A stretch of DNA of 64,000 nt from Pseudevernia furfuracea (Eukaryota; Ascomycota; Lecanoromycetes; Lecanorales; Parmeliaceae). Made by a program: the position numbers and the translations under genes. Below the pieces are notes generated by a model. It was not told the DNA's origin. It saw only the letters and a program-made list of their open reading frames with translations, and did not search any database. Positions 10,601 to 22,405 of the stretch are shown here, in pieces; positions within the stretch are counted from its first letter, which is position 1; each line of letters starts with the position of its first letter. The stretch is from assembly GCA_022315425.1 (NCBI GenBank), contig JAIUPT010000038.1, positions 1,364,001 through 1,428,000 on the forward strand, in the 5' to 3' direction.

Positions 10601-12525
10601 AAAAGAAGACAGCGATATCGAAGTTCAGAAGTTTATCGATCGAGAGAAGATTGACGCTCATATCGAATATATATAAGACATTTCGTAAAGTGACTGTCAC
10701 ACACTCTTTTCTGATCACACAGTCGAGATTAATAATATTATAGTCTTAAGACTGCACTTCGCTTCTCTCGATACTCTTGATCGATCGAAAATAAATCTTT
10801 TCGTAGATAATGAATATCGAACGATTCGCGAAAGAATAACGAGAGCAGTCTGAATCTACGACGACTCGAGTGAGGAGATTCACGAAATTCGCAGTCATGA
10901 GACTATGTTCGAGAGCTTTCGTGACGATCAGATTAATGACTTGATCATCAGTCGCATCGAGAATATTGAAGTCGTTCGAGTTGATATTCGAATAGTGCAT
11001 AATGAAGTTCAGTTCCTTCAGAAAGATATAATTGACATTAAGATAATCGTTCTCCTCTGAAGCAGAGACATTAAAAGACGTCTCTTCGATGCGCTTACGC
11101 TTATTGCTTAAGAATTTATTTTCGAAGTCGAAGATCTTTATCTTCTTCTTCTTTTCCTCTTTCGTTATGAATTTCTTAAACTTGAGATAAGAGAACTTGA
11201 TTCAGCATTTAATAGAGAAATATCTAAATTTGCGATTAGCTATCTTACACGAAGAATAGATCTCACGATTAATGTTAGAGTCGCCGAGATTGTTAAAAGC
11301 AGCTTGTTTGTCTTTGCTCTTATCGTTGCGAGCGACATATATAATTAGTTCTTCTTCTTTGAAGAAGATTCTAACTTCTTTATTCACGACGATCACGACA
11401 ATCTCTTAAAACTTGACGAACTTGTTCTCAAAGAGATCATGATTTTGAGTGTAACTTGACTCGAACATGTCGTAAGAGTCGTCAAGTTTCATAAGGAAAA
11501 TTAGAATTCGCAGAGGCTTCGAAATGACGAGAAATTTATGAAGACTAATGATGTTAAAGATAATCTTGCGAAAGTTCTTTTCATATTAACGAACTCCCTC
11601 TTCTTCAAGAATAAGATCGAATATTCGACGCATTAGTTTTCTATAGAGACCCGTGCTCTTAGACTAATAGTCCTTGATTAGGGCATCGAGCATAGTCTAA
11701 GAGTCTTTATCGTCGAATTCGGCTTCGACGAGTTCGCGATCGTTATTCTCAAAACGATGAAAGATAGCGATGCAGACTCTATGACTGGTGATCGTATTAA
11801 AGGGAACAAGATTATTGAGCATCAATCAATTGTTGATATTCTGCTTTCACCGACGATATCCCAGATTGAACTCCAAAATGGCAATGGAGTTTAGGGGAAA
11901 AGCGCTTCCCCCTTCGAGAGGGTCAGTCGCTGAAACTGCTAGGGCTGACATGTTTCTTGCGGCGCCTTATGCGCTTGATTCTCCGCCGGCCATGGATGCT
12001 GAGGGTTGCTGAGGAGAGAGAGGCGGTAGAGGACGAAGGCCTTAAAGCCGAAGAAGCCGAAGTCGAAGAAGTGAGATTCAGAGAGCTTTTGACACGAAGA
12101 TCGAATAACTCAGTGTCACTTGAGGCACTGAGGGTGTCTTCGCTGACTTCGAATTGAAAGTTAACACTGTTAACGTTCGCGAAAGCAGTGAGAGTGAAAT
12201 AGATGCTCTGATCTTCGTCAGAGTTCTCGAGAGTCTTATCGATATCTGACAACTTTTGTTGCTGATCTTCGAGTTCTTGCACGAGAAATAAGAAGTGCTT
12301 ATGCTTGAATCTTCGATAGATACGAACGATATTGTTGAGATAAAAGGTACTTAGAGGCAAGAAAGATTTGAATTGATCTAATTTTCGCTGAGACTGTATC
12401 GAAGACAATTGCTGAAGACGTATAGATCTTCGAAGGGGAATAACGTTCTTCTTATACTGAGTCTTCGACAGAGACTCGAATTTAGAATAGTCGCTTCGAT
12501 GACTATCGTCGTGAGATGAAGTCAT
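7700..12525 (-). pseudogene. Copia-1b gag-pol polyprotein remnant
   Basis: Single Copia polyprotein broken by stops. Gag starts at ATG 12525 (MTSS, 200 codons open to 11923). A degraded Cys-rich knuckle is at about 11202-11265 and protease active site DSDCS (family DSG) at about 10842-10856. Gag-pre-integrase is at 10518-10718 (LRNVLYIFD, VNLLSIDKL) and the integrase core at 10014-10403 (KND for the first Asp, RLDNEREY for the second). RT is at about 8400-9250 (NWNVKQMNVK, LYELKQ) and RNase H at about 7700-8350 (SKRQ-like LLKRQVIVALFTCEVEYI). RT lacks the YxDD segment through a deletion near 8520. Products would have been Gag, PR, INT, RT and RNH for cytoplasmic reverse transcription and integration. 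Confidence 0.85.
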
Positions 12526-13272
12526 ATTCGATAACAGAATAAAGTCGAATGGCGATGAAGAGAATTCGATGACTGGGCCTCAGCTCTCTTCTTTAGAGGA
12601 CTTGTAAGGTCGAAAGATCTATCTCAACAAGAAATCCTTGTTGTTTTGATCCTCAATAGACGTATACGCGCTCTAAGTGAAGATTTATCGATGACTGAGT
12701 CTCAGTTCTCTTCTTTAGAGAACTTGTGAGATCGAAAGATCTATCTCAATAAGAAATTCTTATTGTTTTGATTCTCAATAGACGTATACGCGCTCTGAGT
12801 GAAGATTTGTTGATAACTAATCAACTCTAAAGTGTGATTAGACGATTTAATGCTGAAGTTCAGCCTCTTGAATCGTTACAATTGATTCGATTCACGTAAA
12901 CGCTTTATCAACGTTAAAGTGATATATATCGCGAGGAAAATATTCTCGTTGAGCGTGTTTAACGTGTCTCACGCAGGGAAGCTAATAATGTTTCAGAGGC
13001 CTTAGTGGAATTCGGTCGCACGGTCGTATGACGAGTTCGGCGTTCGACGTTCGATTAGATTCGATATGCCGCGAGTCGATTTGCGATAGGGCTCCCAGCC
13101 TCTCGAATTTCAAAGACGATTATTTGATAGAGGACAATGCTCACCTCAAGAAGATTGAACAACAGAGTCTCATAGCTGTCGCGGCGTTTATTGAGATGAA
13201 CTCGTGATGCTTAGAGGTCACTGTGGCTCTGATAGACATAGGGTATAAGTGAAACAGTCGTCGGGCAAGCTC
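12526..13272 (-). other. Copia-1b 5' leader
   Basis: About 750-bp untranslated leader between PBS and gag ATG. It holds the 122-bp duplication and no long frame. The same leader is present in Copia-1c (30585-31209) and 1d (58766-59512), and alone at 46566-47190. Confidence 0.6.
12568..12811. repeat. 122-bp tandem duplication in the Copia-1b leader
   Basis: Two copies (12568-12689 and 12690-12811) starting GATGACTG and each ending ...AGTGAAGATTT. Each contains a stem-loop, perfect in copy 1 (CAACAAG, loop AAATC, CTTGTTG at 12625-12643). The duplication is also in Copia-1d (58808-59051), but Copia-1c has one copy. Confidence 0.85.
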
Positions 13273-13284
13273 GAGCTCATAACC
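13273..13284 (-). other. Half-tRNA-iMet primer-binding site, Copia-1b (mutated)
   Basis: Plus strand GAGCTCATAACC touches the 5' LTR. The undamaged form GGGCTCATAACC in Copia-1c and 1d equals the anticodon stem-loop of eukaryotic initiator tRNA-Met (CAU anticodon). The minus-strand RNA would therefore pair with it. Here one G has become A. Confidence 0.75.
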
Positions 13285-13406
13285 TGTCAAGAATGAGTGA
13301 TAGAACACTTAGTTGTTAATTATAGAATGCTACGAGAGTAAAGAGCGACTATGAGAATACGCCTTAGCGCATCACGTGACCATGTCACGTGACCCGAATT
13401 TTGACA
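13285..13406 (-). repeat. 5' LTR of the compound Copia (122 bp)
   Basis: Long LTR form with two TCACGTGAC copies separated by CATG. It ends TTTTGACA at 13406 and is followed by AATAT, which pairs with GATAT before 5375 rather than with the flank of 6919. Confidence 0.9.
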
Positions 13407-14347
13407 AATATTTCTTATTGTTTGAGTCGTGAGTTGCGCTGTCGCGTCGTCGTCGTTATGAATACGCGACGTGAATAATTGCTATGCGCTAGTCGTGAGT
13501 TGTGTATAAGTTTGTTTTTTCAAACTTTTGCTTTCAGTAAAACACATTTCTCTTTTTTCTAATTCACAGCTATCAAACGTAGACATTATACTCTTTACAC
13601 TTATATTGAACATTGTCGTATTATCTGTTTGATTATGACTGCTTAGATCTTTTCGACGATTGATTCCTCGATCTACGTTCTCTTTCGTTCTGCGATAAGT
13701 TGAATTAATCGTGATTTCGCGTGCGTTTCTGACACGTTTATAGTCTTATTCTTATAGTATTGCTAATCGATTCTTCGTGCGAGTGAAGACGTTGATTAAG
13801 AACTTCTATTGTCGTTGTCTTCGAATAGCGAATTAACATGTCTCGAATAACTGTGATGTTATCTTCGCGAAGATAGAAGAGATGCTACGAAAGTACACTC
13901 ACTGCGTCGGCCTGCGGGCCGATTATGAGTTCGTACGTAAACATATATAGTTCATAATTCAAACATAGCTGAAGCGTCTGCTGATCTCAATTCAAGGTTC
14001 TCTCTGCGTGAGAGATTAGATATCTGACGAATAATCTATTACGGCGCCGCGTCTATCGCGAGCGAATCATTCGCCGCGAGTGAGTGTATGAGCATTCACA
14101 ATATGTTAGCAGGTCGTTTTTGACTGTCTGCGTGAAATCCTTCGATGCTGAGTTATCTCGTCATAAACGAGTTTAGGATCGCCTCGGGGAGAAGAAAAAG
14201 TCGAACGCATTAACGATTCAGCTGGATCAAGTCAAGTCGCTTCGACGGATTGATACGGCTCTGAAGGGTATCTACGATGTTCTTCGATTGGGGATATATT
14301 TTTCCCACGTTCAACAGGCGTTTCGAGCACGTGATAGCTGCGCTAAC

Positions 14348-14535
14348 TGTTATGATACAGACTCTGAATAGTGGTAAGGTAGAAGATGTCCATTAACTAT
14401 GGAGAGGATGGAGACTTAAGTACATAATCGCTAGTCTCGCTAGTCGCCCTAGGGCAAGTGCAGCCTAGCTTCTCCAGTCCTTCCCCAAGGGAAGGCGCCC
14501 CTGAGGCCTTCTGCCAAAGGCTTCCTACCGTAACA
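14348..14535. mobile_element. Solo LTR G with target duplication CTAAC
   Basis: 188 bp, TGTTATGATACAG ... CTACCGTAACA, flanked by CTAAC on both sides (14343-14347, 14536-14540). It shares GGAGACTTAAGTA and a GGGCAAG/CCTAGC-type core with the Gypsy-1 LTR but is a different family. No internal region remains, so it was formed by LTR-LTR recombination. Removing it and one CTAAC restores a continuous frame in the surrounding gene remnant. Confidence 0.85.
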
Positions 14536-14638
14536 CTAACGGTTCGCTAGACAGGTCTGCTCTTCATGAACTCAAAGGCGTTTTCGGGGTCTGACGATTC
14601 TCTCTCGCCGACGGAGAACGGCGTTAACGACGGCCTTA

Positions 14639-14715
14639 GTAGCAGCAGCAGCAGTAGCAGCAATCGCAGCAATCGTAATCACGAGATTGATGATGATGAT
14701 GACGATGAGGACGAG
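14639..14715. repeat. AGC and GAT trinucleotide microsatellites
   Basis: (AGC)n-like run at 14639-14665 and (GAT)n/(GAC)n run at 14691-14715, which encode the Ser and Asp tracts of the plus-strand remnant. A GAG/GAGGA run follows near 14881. Confidence 0.75.
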
Positions 14716-14961
14716 GTCTTCGTCGGCGAGGTTGGCGCCTTCGGATCGCCTTTCCCCGGCGGAGCCTTCGCCTTCCCTACGTCTCTCGTCGTTTCTCCCT
14801 TTAGTTTCGTCGCTGCTAGGACTAGGGAGTTAAAGAAATTGAATGTGAATATCATTATTTAGAGAGTTGATGCGAACGACGAGGAGGAGGAGGATAAGAA
14901 TAAGAATAATAACGAGAGAAATTGAGTGAACGAAGACGAGGTGATGCAAGAGGCGGAGTAA

Positions 14962-15100
14962 CCTGACCTTACGTCGATATCTTTGATGCGTTTGATCTTC
15001 GAATTAAATATGATAGGTATACTCTGCGCTGCTTATGAGTTGTGTTTTTTCGATTCTCTTTGATCTTTAAGCACCTTTTTTTGTTACGATGCCTTCGGGC
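14962..15100. other. Junction between gene remnant and Gypsy-3
   Basis: No feature recognised. The 3' LTR expected for Gypsy-3 is not present here or further left, so the element is truncated near this point. Confidence 0.35.
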
Positions 15101-17304
15101 AATTTTAGAATCGTTACCCTTCGGGGTATTATCTCTCATACATCTATCGTGCTCTTCGCCTCCGCTTCTTTGACTTTTCGAAAGCGTCTCGTAACTTCTA
15201 CGAATGTTTCATATCTTTCTCTAATACTCACTAATTATATTTATGAAAATATCTAACTTAACGAATAAGATATTTCATCTCACCCTTACGCTTTCGCTTG
15301 TTCAAGATCTTTTTGATCTCTTATTCTTCTTTATCATCTATTAATTTCGCTACTATATATATTGATATCGTGTTATTATCTCTACGACGATAGAGTTTTA
15401 GCAGTGACATATGAAAAACGTTATATATGCGATAGATTGACGAAAGCGCTAATCGATAAGCTTGCTTGTCTACGACACTTCGAATAATGAATAAGTCAAT
15501 TGTCTTGTTCGAAAGCTTCTTGTTTGATCGTTTTTGTTTGAGATTCTTGATTAATAACATTATCAAGTCTTCTTTCTGAAAGAATTGTGCTTGATGCTTT
15601 TTGTTATACGTTTTCGCTTACGATTCGAATACTTTTTATTAACGTTTCGCAAGCTCTTCTCGTAACGTATGAATTTCTTTTACACGTTCTTTCGCTGCTG
15701 ACATCTCCCCTTGAGGAGAATCGTTCTCGATTCTCAATTTAAAGTCGAGATTGTAGTCGTATATTGCATAGAATAAACTGCAATTTAACGTCTTATATTA
15801 ACTTTGTTAATAGACATACTCGACTATAAATAAGAGATTCGCTTAGTCGTTTTGTTGCTCGTTGCAAAAAACTCGAAGATAGTGTTTCAAGATTTGATTT
15901 TGTCGTTCGATTTGATCATTAGTTTGAGAATAAAAGACAGTGCTTAGTCTACGTTTCACCTTCATTTGATAACAGACTTGCGATCAAAACGCACTCGTAA
16001 ACACAGAATCACGATTAGTGACTATATCTTCTAATGAATCAAATCGAAGAAAGATTTCTTTCATGAGCAGCTGTTCGAGATCGAAGGCATTGATTTTCTT
16101 TGTGATTGATAGATATCTCATTATTTTGATGTATCTATCGACGATCACAAGAATCGTATCGTAAACGCAGTCTCTGCGTCGACTTGGAGAAAGGTTCGTG
16201 ATGAAATTCATCGTGATTTTCTTTCAAGGACGGCTTGGTTGAGGAAGCGCACTCAGCTCGCCATGTGAACGATGTCGCTTCACCTTCACTCTTTAACAAA
16301 TATCATATGTATTCACATATAATTTCACGTCTGTCTTAATACTATCTTAATAGTATTTTCTAGTTATCAGTTTCAGTGTCTTGTTAATATCGAAATGTCT
16401 CGTCAAGAAATCGTTATGATGACGTCTTAATAGCTCTTCACGGACGAAAGTCTCTTCGAGAACGTACAACATGTTCTTATATCTTAACAGTCTCTGACTA
16501 TTTCATATTCAAGCTTCGACGTCATTCTTTCGCTTATTTTACGCTTCGTCTTTTCTTCGCTATTAAACATAAAAGTCTTTTAGCTGAAGTGCTTTAATAA
16601 GCTCGAAGATGAACTTGTTACTGAGATTATATATCGTTTCGCTTATTGTCGCAATGTGGGCTACTAAGCGTGAGACGAGCTATTTGTAATTAATAGTCTC
16701 AGCAATAGAGTTAAGCTGCGCGATAGCTACGTTACGTATACTTTAAATAAGCATCTCGCTTGAACTCTCTGCTCTCGCAGTTGAAGATTCTCTAAGTCTC
16801 GAAGAATATATAACATTAAGATAAGTCTCTTGAATTGTAGCTGTTATCAAATTTGTAAGTGTTGTCTTCTAAGCAGTCACTTCTTTTCTATTATCAGTTA
16901 TTAGATTATATTATATATTCACGTCTAGACTGTGTATCGTAAAGAGAGGCTCAACGTTTGAGCTGCGCTTCGTATACTTATAACTCTTATCTTGTTTATA
17001 CGCTATTCGAATAACAGCAAATATGAAACTTATTAGATCTTTTATCGCTGTCAATTTCTGTTATAACGTTGACAACAGTCGATTTAGCGACTCGTTTTCA
17101 CTCTTATAATTAGGTCGCCTTGACGGCGCATCGGCTGAGTTTGTCTTTCCTGACCTGTGTGTAATGAAAAAATCAAACATTAATAACTTCATTGCTCATC
17201 TGACTTGTCGTTTATTCAAACTCGTTATTCTCATGAAGTACTTTAGATTGTTATGATTCGTAAGTACTTTCACAGAATGAAAACTCTCTTTCAAATAATG
17301 ACGT
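15100..17304 (-). pseudogene. Gypsy-3 RNase H end, integrase and chromodomain
   Basis: Polyprotein C-terminal half. Right to left: the RNase H tail ending SRRPNYKSENE (about 17100-17300), then an HHCC-like zinc region reading ELLRRHH ... YDIC (about 16290-16470). The integrase core at 15984-16211 has VDRY carrying the first catalytic Asp and TNRDSVFTS for the family's TDRGSVFTS. IERQNQ with the Glu is at about 15910. The integrase C-terminus is at 15321-15566 (FHMSLLKLYRR) and the chromodomain at about 15235-15325 (KRKGEMKYLIR-stop-VRY for YLVRWKGY). The chromodomain would steer integration to modified histones. Stops at Trp and Gln codons and the Asp-to-Asn change show RIP damage. Confidence 0.85.
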
Positions 17305-17426
17305 TGTCAAGAATAGGTGATAGGACACTTAGTTGTTAACTCTAGAATGCTACGAGAGTAAAGAGCGACTATGAGGATGCGCCTTAGCGCATCACGTGAC
17401 CATGTCACGTGACTCGAATTTTGACA
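17305..17426 (-). repeat. Copia-1c 3' LTR (122 bp)
   Basis: Long form with two TCACGTGAC units, followed by CTCCCCTTC (polypurine tract 17427-17435). Its partner at 31222 is the short form, although both belong to one insertion. Confidence 0.9.
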
Positions 17427-17435
17427 CTCCCCTTC
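17427..17435 (-). other. Polypurine tract of Copia-1c
   Basis: Minus strand GAAGGGGAG next to the 3' LTR. Confidence 0.75.
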
Positions 17436-18059
17436 GCTCGCATACTCAAACATACGAAAACACGATTTGAAATCCGGTTCACAAAAGTGAAGAAATCAAG
17501 TTCTGAAAACGACTATGTCAAATTCGAAGACATGTAAAAATCCGTTCTGGTTCTTCATACAAAACTTCCATTTTTCGAAAAAAGGCGGTTTTTTGAAAGT
17601 TTTCTTTGGAATAGACCTGATGCACATCAAATTTCTACCAAAACGAGGTCGGTGAATACATGAGGCAGTGAAAGAAAACCTCATGACTGGCTGCAGCAGC
17701 GGCCGGGCGTGTGATAGCGACGGAATTCAGCGCTGAGGCGCCGAACGAGACCTGAACGAGGCCCGAGAGTATGGCATTCATCCAGAGGCCATGGTGGTAA
17801 ACCGAATAAGGGCGACACGCCAGCGGCAGTTGCGGCAGTTCAAGAATAGGTACATGAGACCCGAAAGAGGCTGAGGGTTTGGTAGACGTCTCCTCTGAAG
17901 TCGGCAACTTCGAATTGAAGTAAGAAGACGCTGAAATAAGACGTCGAAAAGATGCTAAGGATTTGAGACAAGAGACACCGAAAGAATACTAAAGATTTGA
18001 CGTTCACAGGCAAGGTGAATAGCGTCACTCCTCTGGAACTGACGACTTCAGATTAGAAG

Positions 18060-21000
18060 CAAGAGCGCTGAGAATTAGTCTTTGACGCTAAGAGGATGTT
18101 CTGAGGCTGATTTCACCTCAAGAGCATCGCGAAAGACAACGAATTTGTCGAGACAGAGGGCTTTGATGAGATCGTCGATTATTTGTTTATTCGTGAGTAC
18201 GAATTGTATATTCACGATGTCGTCATTGACTTTTTCACGCACGAAATGATGAGCGATATTAATGTGCTTGATGCGAGCATGAAACTAAGCGTTCTTGACG
18301 AGGGCAATTGCGCTCTGATTGTCGTCGAAGATTATGATGATCTTCGAGTTAGAGTCTCGAGGCCGTAGAAGTTGATTAAGAAGAGTTTTTAATCAAATAA
18401 CTTCTTTAATAGTTAACGTTTGATCGATATACTCGACTTCGCAAGTGAATAACGCGACGATGACTTGACGCTTTGATGATTAGCTAATGACGTCGTTATC
18501 GACGTTAAATAGGTAGTCGAAGATAGATCTTCGAGTCGAGTCGTCAGCTCAATCGAAATCGATGTATTCGATGAGGGCTTGAAGAGATCCTTTATATACT
18601 AGTTCGTAGTGTATCGTGTCTCTAAGATATCGAAAGATTCGAATCACTGCATTTCAGTGTGTCTGAGTCGAATTGACTAAATAGCGACTAATAAGAGAGA
18701 TAGTATAGACGATATCAGAACGAGTTTCTAACATAACATATATAAGGGATCTCACGACAGATTGATAGTTCTCGCATAGCTTTCTCGAGACAATATAGTT
18801 CTCTTTCGCAGATTGTAGCTTGCGACTGGTTTTCAGAGACGTAGAGACTGAATTAAGACTTTAATAATTAAAATGCTTCAAGAAACGAGTGACATAGACT
18901 GCTTATTCCAGACGAAGAATGTCGACGACACGATCCCTTTTGACGATTATGTCTAAATAATAGACGCAAGGTCTCAAGTCGAACATGTGAAACTTGTTAT
19001 TAAGGGCCTTTTTGATACGCTAAATGTCGATTTTGTTAAGGTCGATAATTAATATATCGTTCATATAGAGAGCTATAATAATGTTCTTCTTGACGTTCAT
19101 AAAGACACTCTCGTTCGATTCGATGAGTATTAATTCGAGTTTCTTTATATACTTCGAGAAGTGTTAATATCAAATTCTGAGAGATTGCTTAAGTTCATAG
19201 AGAGTCTTATTTAGCTTATAAACTTTGATGTCGTTCTTGCTGAAATCATCGAGCTATCGCACATAAATCGTCTCTTGAACGTTATCGTAGAGAAAGACGA
19301 TTTTGACGTTTATTTATTTCACGTTCCAGTTTAGAATCGCTATTAGGACAAAGATCGTCTTATAACTCATAAGCTTGATCACTGAGACGAACGTGTTATA
19401 ATAGTCACGACTCTTCTGTTATTCGAAATCTCGAATCACTCAGCGGGTCTTATAGCGAATAACTTTCTCAGCGAGGCCTCGCTTCACGATATAGACTCAA
19501 CGACCTCTTAGAATATAAGCATCTAAAGACGTCTGAATCAGACATCAAGTATTGTTGTTTATGAGAGATTTATATTCGTCTTACATGACGAGCTTTCAGT
19601 GTATGCGAGAGAGTTGATTGAAAATAACCTATTGATAAATCGTCGACTCGAAAATATTCGACTTATTGACATAATTCGTTAGTAACGCAAAGGTCGCGAA
19701 TATTCTCGAGAGAGGGTCAGATGATAGATCTCGCAGATTCGAAATCGTAATGTCGAGATAATCAAGGAGTACTCTTTGAATCGCACTTAGCTCGAAGTCT
19801 TCGCGAATCATTTCGACGACAGTGAGGGAACGAGTTATTCTTTCGATAGCTAATAATGCAGTAATTAATCGAGAGACTCGCGCGAACGCGATCGATGATA
19901 CGACTCGTGCGAGAGACGAGGGCTTTGATATAGACGTCTGCTTTTCAGCTGATCATGAGAAATTTGATCTTGATCTGTTTATTGTAAATGCAGATACAGT
20001 CGTTGAGAGCTTTATAATAAGAATAATGTCTTTCGAAATGTTAGTAATACGCTATTCATTAAGTGTCTTCTTTATAGCGAATGCTGATATATAAAGACGT
20101 TATCGCTTGATCGAGAATTCATAGACGTTCGTCTTTTCTTCGAAATTCACAATTAAGAAACGCTTTTCAACGAAGTAAACATTATTAACTCGAATAATCT
20201 TCTTCTTGATGAGATTATATAAACGGAAAATAAACTCCTCTTTATATCTCAGAAGAACACACTTTTCGCTTTTATTTACGAGTTTCTTTTAAATACGCTT
20301 TAACGCATAGACGATGAAATTAATCGTTCGCAGATGAGATAAAATGAGCTTTCGATAATGAAAAGTCTCAAATAACGTTACAATGATTCGAACGTTGAGA
20401 GATCGCAATATCAAATAATTGATAATGATCACGATTTCGAGTCAGAAAGACTTGTTGAGCTGGGAACTTAGTAGTATAAAATGCATCTTATATAATAAGA
20501 TCTGCTTAAAACGTTCGATCGTCTCGTTTATTTCGAAGTTTTCAGATATAGTGAGCTCCTACCTGATTTCGCACTGAAGAAGATAATTCAAGAAGATCTT
20601 AAATATATACTCTCTCTCATTGTCGAGGCGAATACGATAGATCTTATAGTCTCGTAACTCTAGAAAGGCTTTAAAACGTAAGAATATAACAAACGTTTCA
20701 CTCTTATGACGAATACAGTACACTTTAGAGTAAGAGATGAAATTATTCTTAAATATCATAAAGTATCTGTAGTTATTGAATTTAGTAGAGAACAGAGACT
20801 CTATGAGATTACTATAAACAAATTCGTCAGACTGCGTTTCTGACTCTGTGAGACTATTATAAGAGATAGTCTTTTGACGTCTTATAACATAGTATTCGCA
20901 GATATACTTCTTCGCAATATTCTTGATGAAGTTCACCTCAACGATCATATTTGAGAGCTTATTTAGATTATTCTAACTCAAATAATTTATGCGAGCATGT

Positions 21001-22405
21001 TAGAGTTGATAAATAAGATTCGAGAGCACACTGTAGACGATTAGAGCACTGTTTCGACTCTGTCAGAGATTCAAAAAGAAGAGATCACGATTACGAGTAT
21101 CGATAAGCTTTAGATCGTTCTTAATAAGAGTGTATTTTATCTTATAAAAGAAGACAGCGATGTCGAAGTTTAGAAGTTTATCGATCGAGAGAAGGTTGAC
21201 GCTCATATCGAGCACATATAAGACATTTCGTAGAGTGACTGTCACACACTCTTCTCTGATTACACAGTCGAGATTAATAATGTCACAGTCTTGGGACTGC
21301 ACTTCGCTCTCTTCGATGCTCTTGATCGATCGAGAATAGATCTTTTCGTAGATAATAAATATCGAACGATTCGCGAAAGAATAACGAGAGCAATCTGAAT
21401 CTACGACGACTCGAATAAGGAGATTTACGAAATTCGCAGTTATGAGACTATGTTCGAGAGCTTTCGTGACGATTAGATTAATGACTTGATCATCAGCCGC
21501 ATCGAGAATATTAAAGTCGTTCGAATTGATATTCGAATAGTATATGATGAAGTTTAGTTTCTTTAGAAAGATATAATTAATATTAAGATAATCGTTCTTC
21601 TCTGAAGCAGAGACATTAAAAGACGTCTCTTCGATGCGCTTGCGCTTGTTGCTTAAGAGTTTATTCTCGAAGTCGAAGATCTTTATCTTCTTCTTCTTTT
21701 TCTCTTTCGTTATGAATTTCTTAGACTTGAGATAAGAAAACTTGATTTAGTATTTGATAAAGAAATATCTAAATTTGCGATTAGCTATCTTACACGAAGA
21801 ATAGATCTCACGATTGATGTTAGAGTCGCTCGAGTTATTAAAAGTAGCTTGTTTATCTTTGCTCTTATCGTTATAAACGATATATATAATTAGTTCTTCT
21901 TCTTTGAAGAAGATTCTAACTTCTTCGTTCACGACGATCACGACAATCTCTTAAAACTTGACGAACTTGTCTTCAAAGAGATCATGATTTTGAGTGTAAC
22001 TTGACTCGAATATGTCGTAAGAGTCGTCAAGTCTCATAAGGAAAATTAGAATTCGCAGAGACTTCGAAATGACGAGAAATTTATAAAGGCTGATAATGTC
22101 GAAGATAACCTTGCGAAAGTTCTTTTTGTATTAACGAACTCTCTCTTCTTCAAGAATGAGATCGAATATTCGACGTATTAATTTCTTATAGAGATCCGTG
22201 CTCTTAGACTAATAGTTCTTGATTAGAGTATCGAGCATAATCTGAGAGTCTTTATTATTAAATTCGACTTCGACGAGTTCGCGATCGTTATTCTCGAGAC
22301 GATAAAAGATAACGATGTAGACTCTATAATTAATGATCGCATTAAAGAGAATAAGATTGTTAAGCATCAATTAATTGTTGATATTCTACTTTTATCGACG
22401 ATATT
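18060..22405 (-). pseudogene. Copia-1c gag-pol remnant (Gag C-terminus to RNase H)
   Basis: Minus strand: Gag C-terminal part and a degraded Cys knuckle (21747-21941, SSCKIANRKFRYF), protease (about 21300-21500) and gag-pre-integrase 21063-21302 (LRNVLYVLDMSVNLLSIDKL). The integrase core at 20559-20948 keeps RLDNEREY, with N for the first catalytic Asp (FKNNFIS). RT is at about 18870-19810 and RNase H at about 18060-18700. Unlike Copia-1b it keeps the RT stretch around the YxDD box (18880-19070). Cut at 22405 by Gypsy-1 and continued at 29845. Confidence 0.85.

Larger units (their letters stand above)
6919..13406 (-). mobile_element. Copia-1b, near full-length Ty1/Copia retrotransposon
   Basis: 6,488 bp on the minus strand: 5' LTR 13285-13406, PBS 13273-13284, leader, gag, protease, integrase, RT, RNase H, polypurine tract 7028-7036, 3' LTR 6919-7027. 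The order PR-INT-RT-RNH is diagnostic for Ty1/Copia. The flanks do not match (TTCGA left, AATAT right), so this is not a simple insertion. It lies nested in Copia-1a. There are many stops and an RT deletion, so it cannot be autonomous. Confidence 0.9.
13407..14961 (+). pseudogene. Unidentified gene remnant, possibly host-derived
   Basis: Plus-strand coding remnant that I do not recognise. It is much less AT-biased than its surroundings. One frame at about 13836-14020 reads NNCDVIFAKIEEMLRKYTHC with few stops. A second at about 14020-14347 reads ERIIRRE, YVSRSFLTVCVKSFDAEL and SNALTIQLDQVKSLRRID. That frame runs to CAN at the solo LTR and resumes as GSLDRSALHELKGVFG after it. A third (14566-14862) has a Ser-rich run, an acidic Asp/Glu run and ends near EVMQEAE-stop at about 14961. 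Possible introns at 13490-13570 (GTGAGTTG, CTTTCAG, CTAATTCACAG). It could also belong to an unrecognised transposon. Confidence 0.4.
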
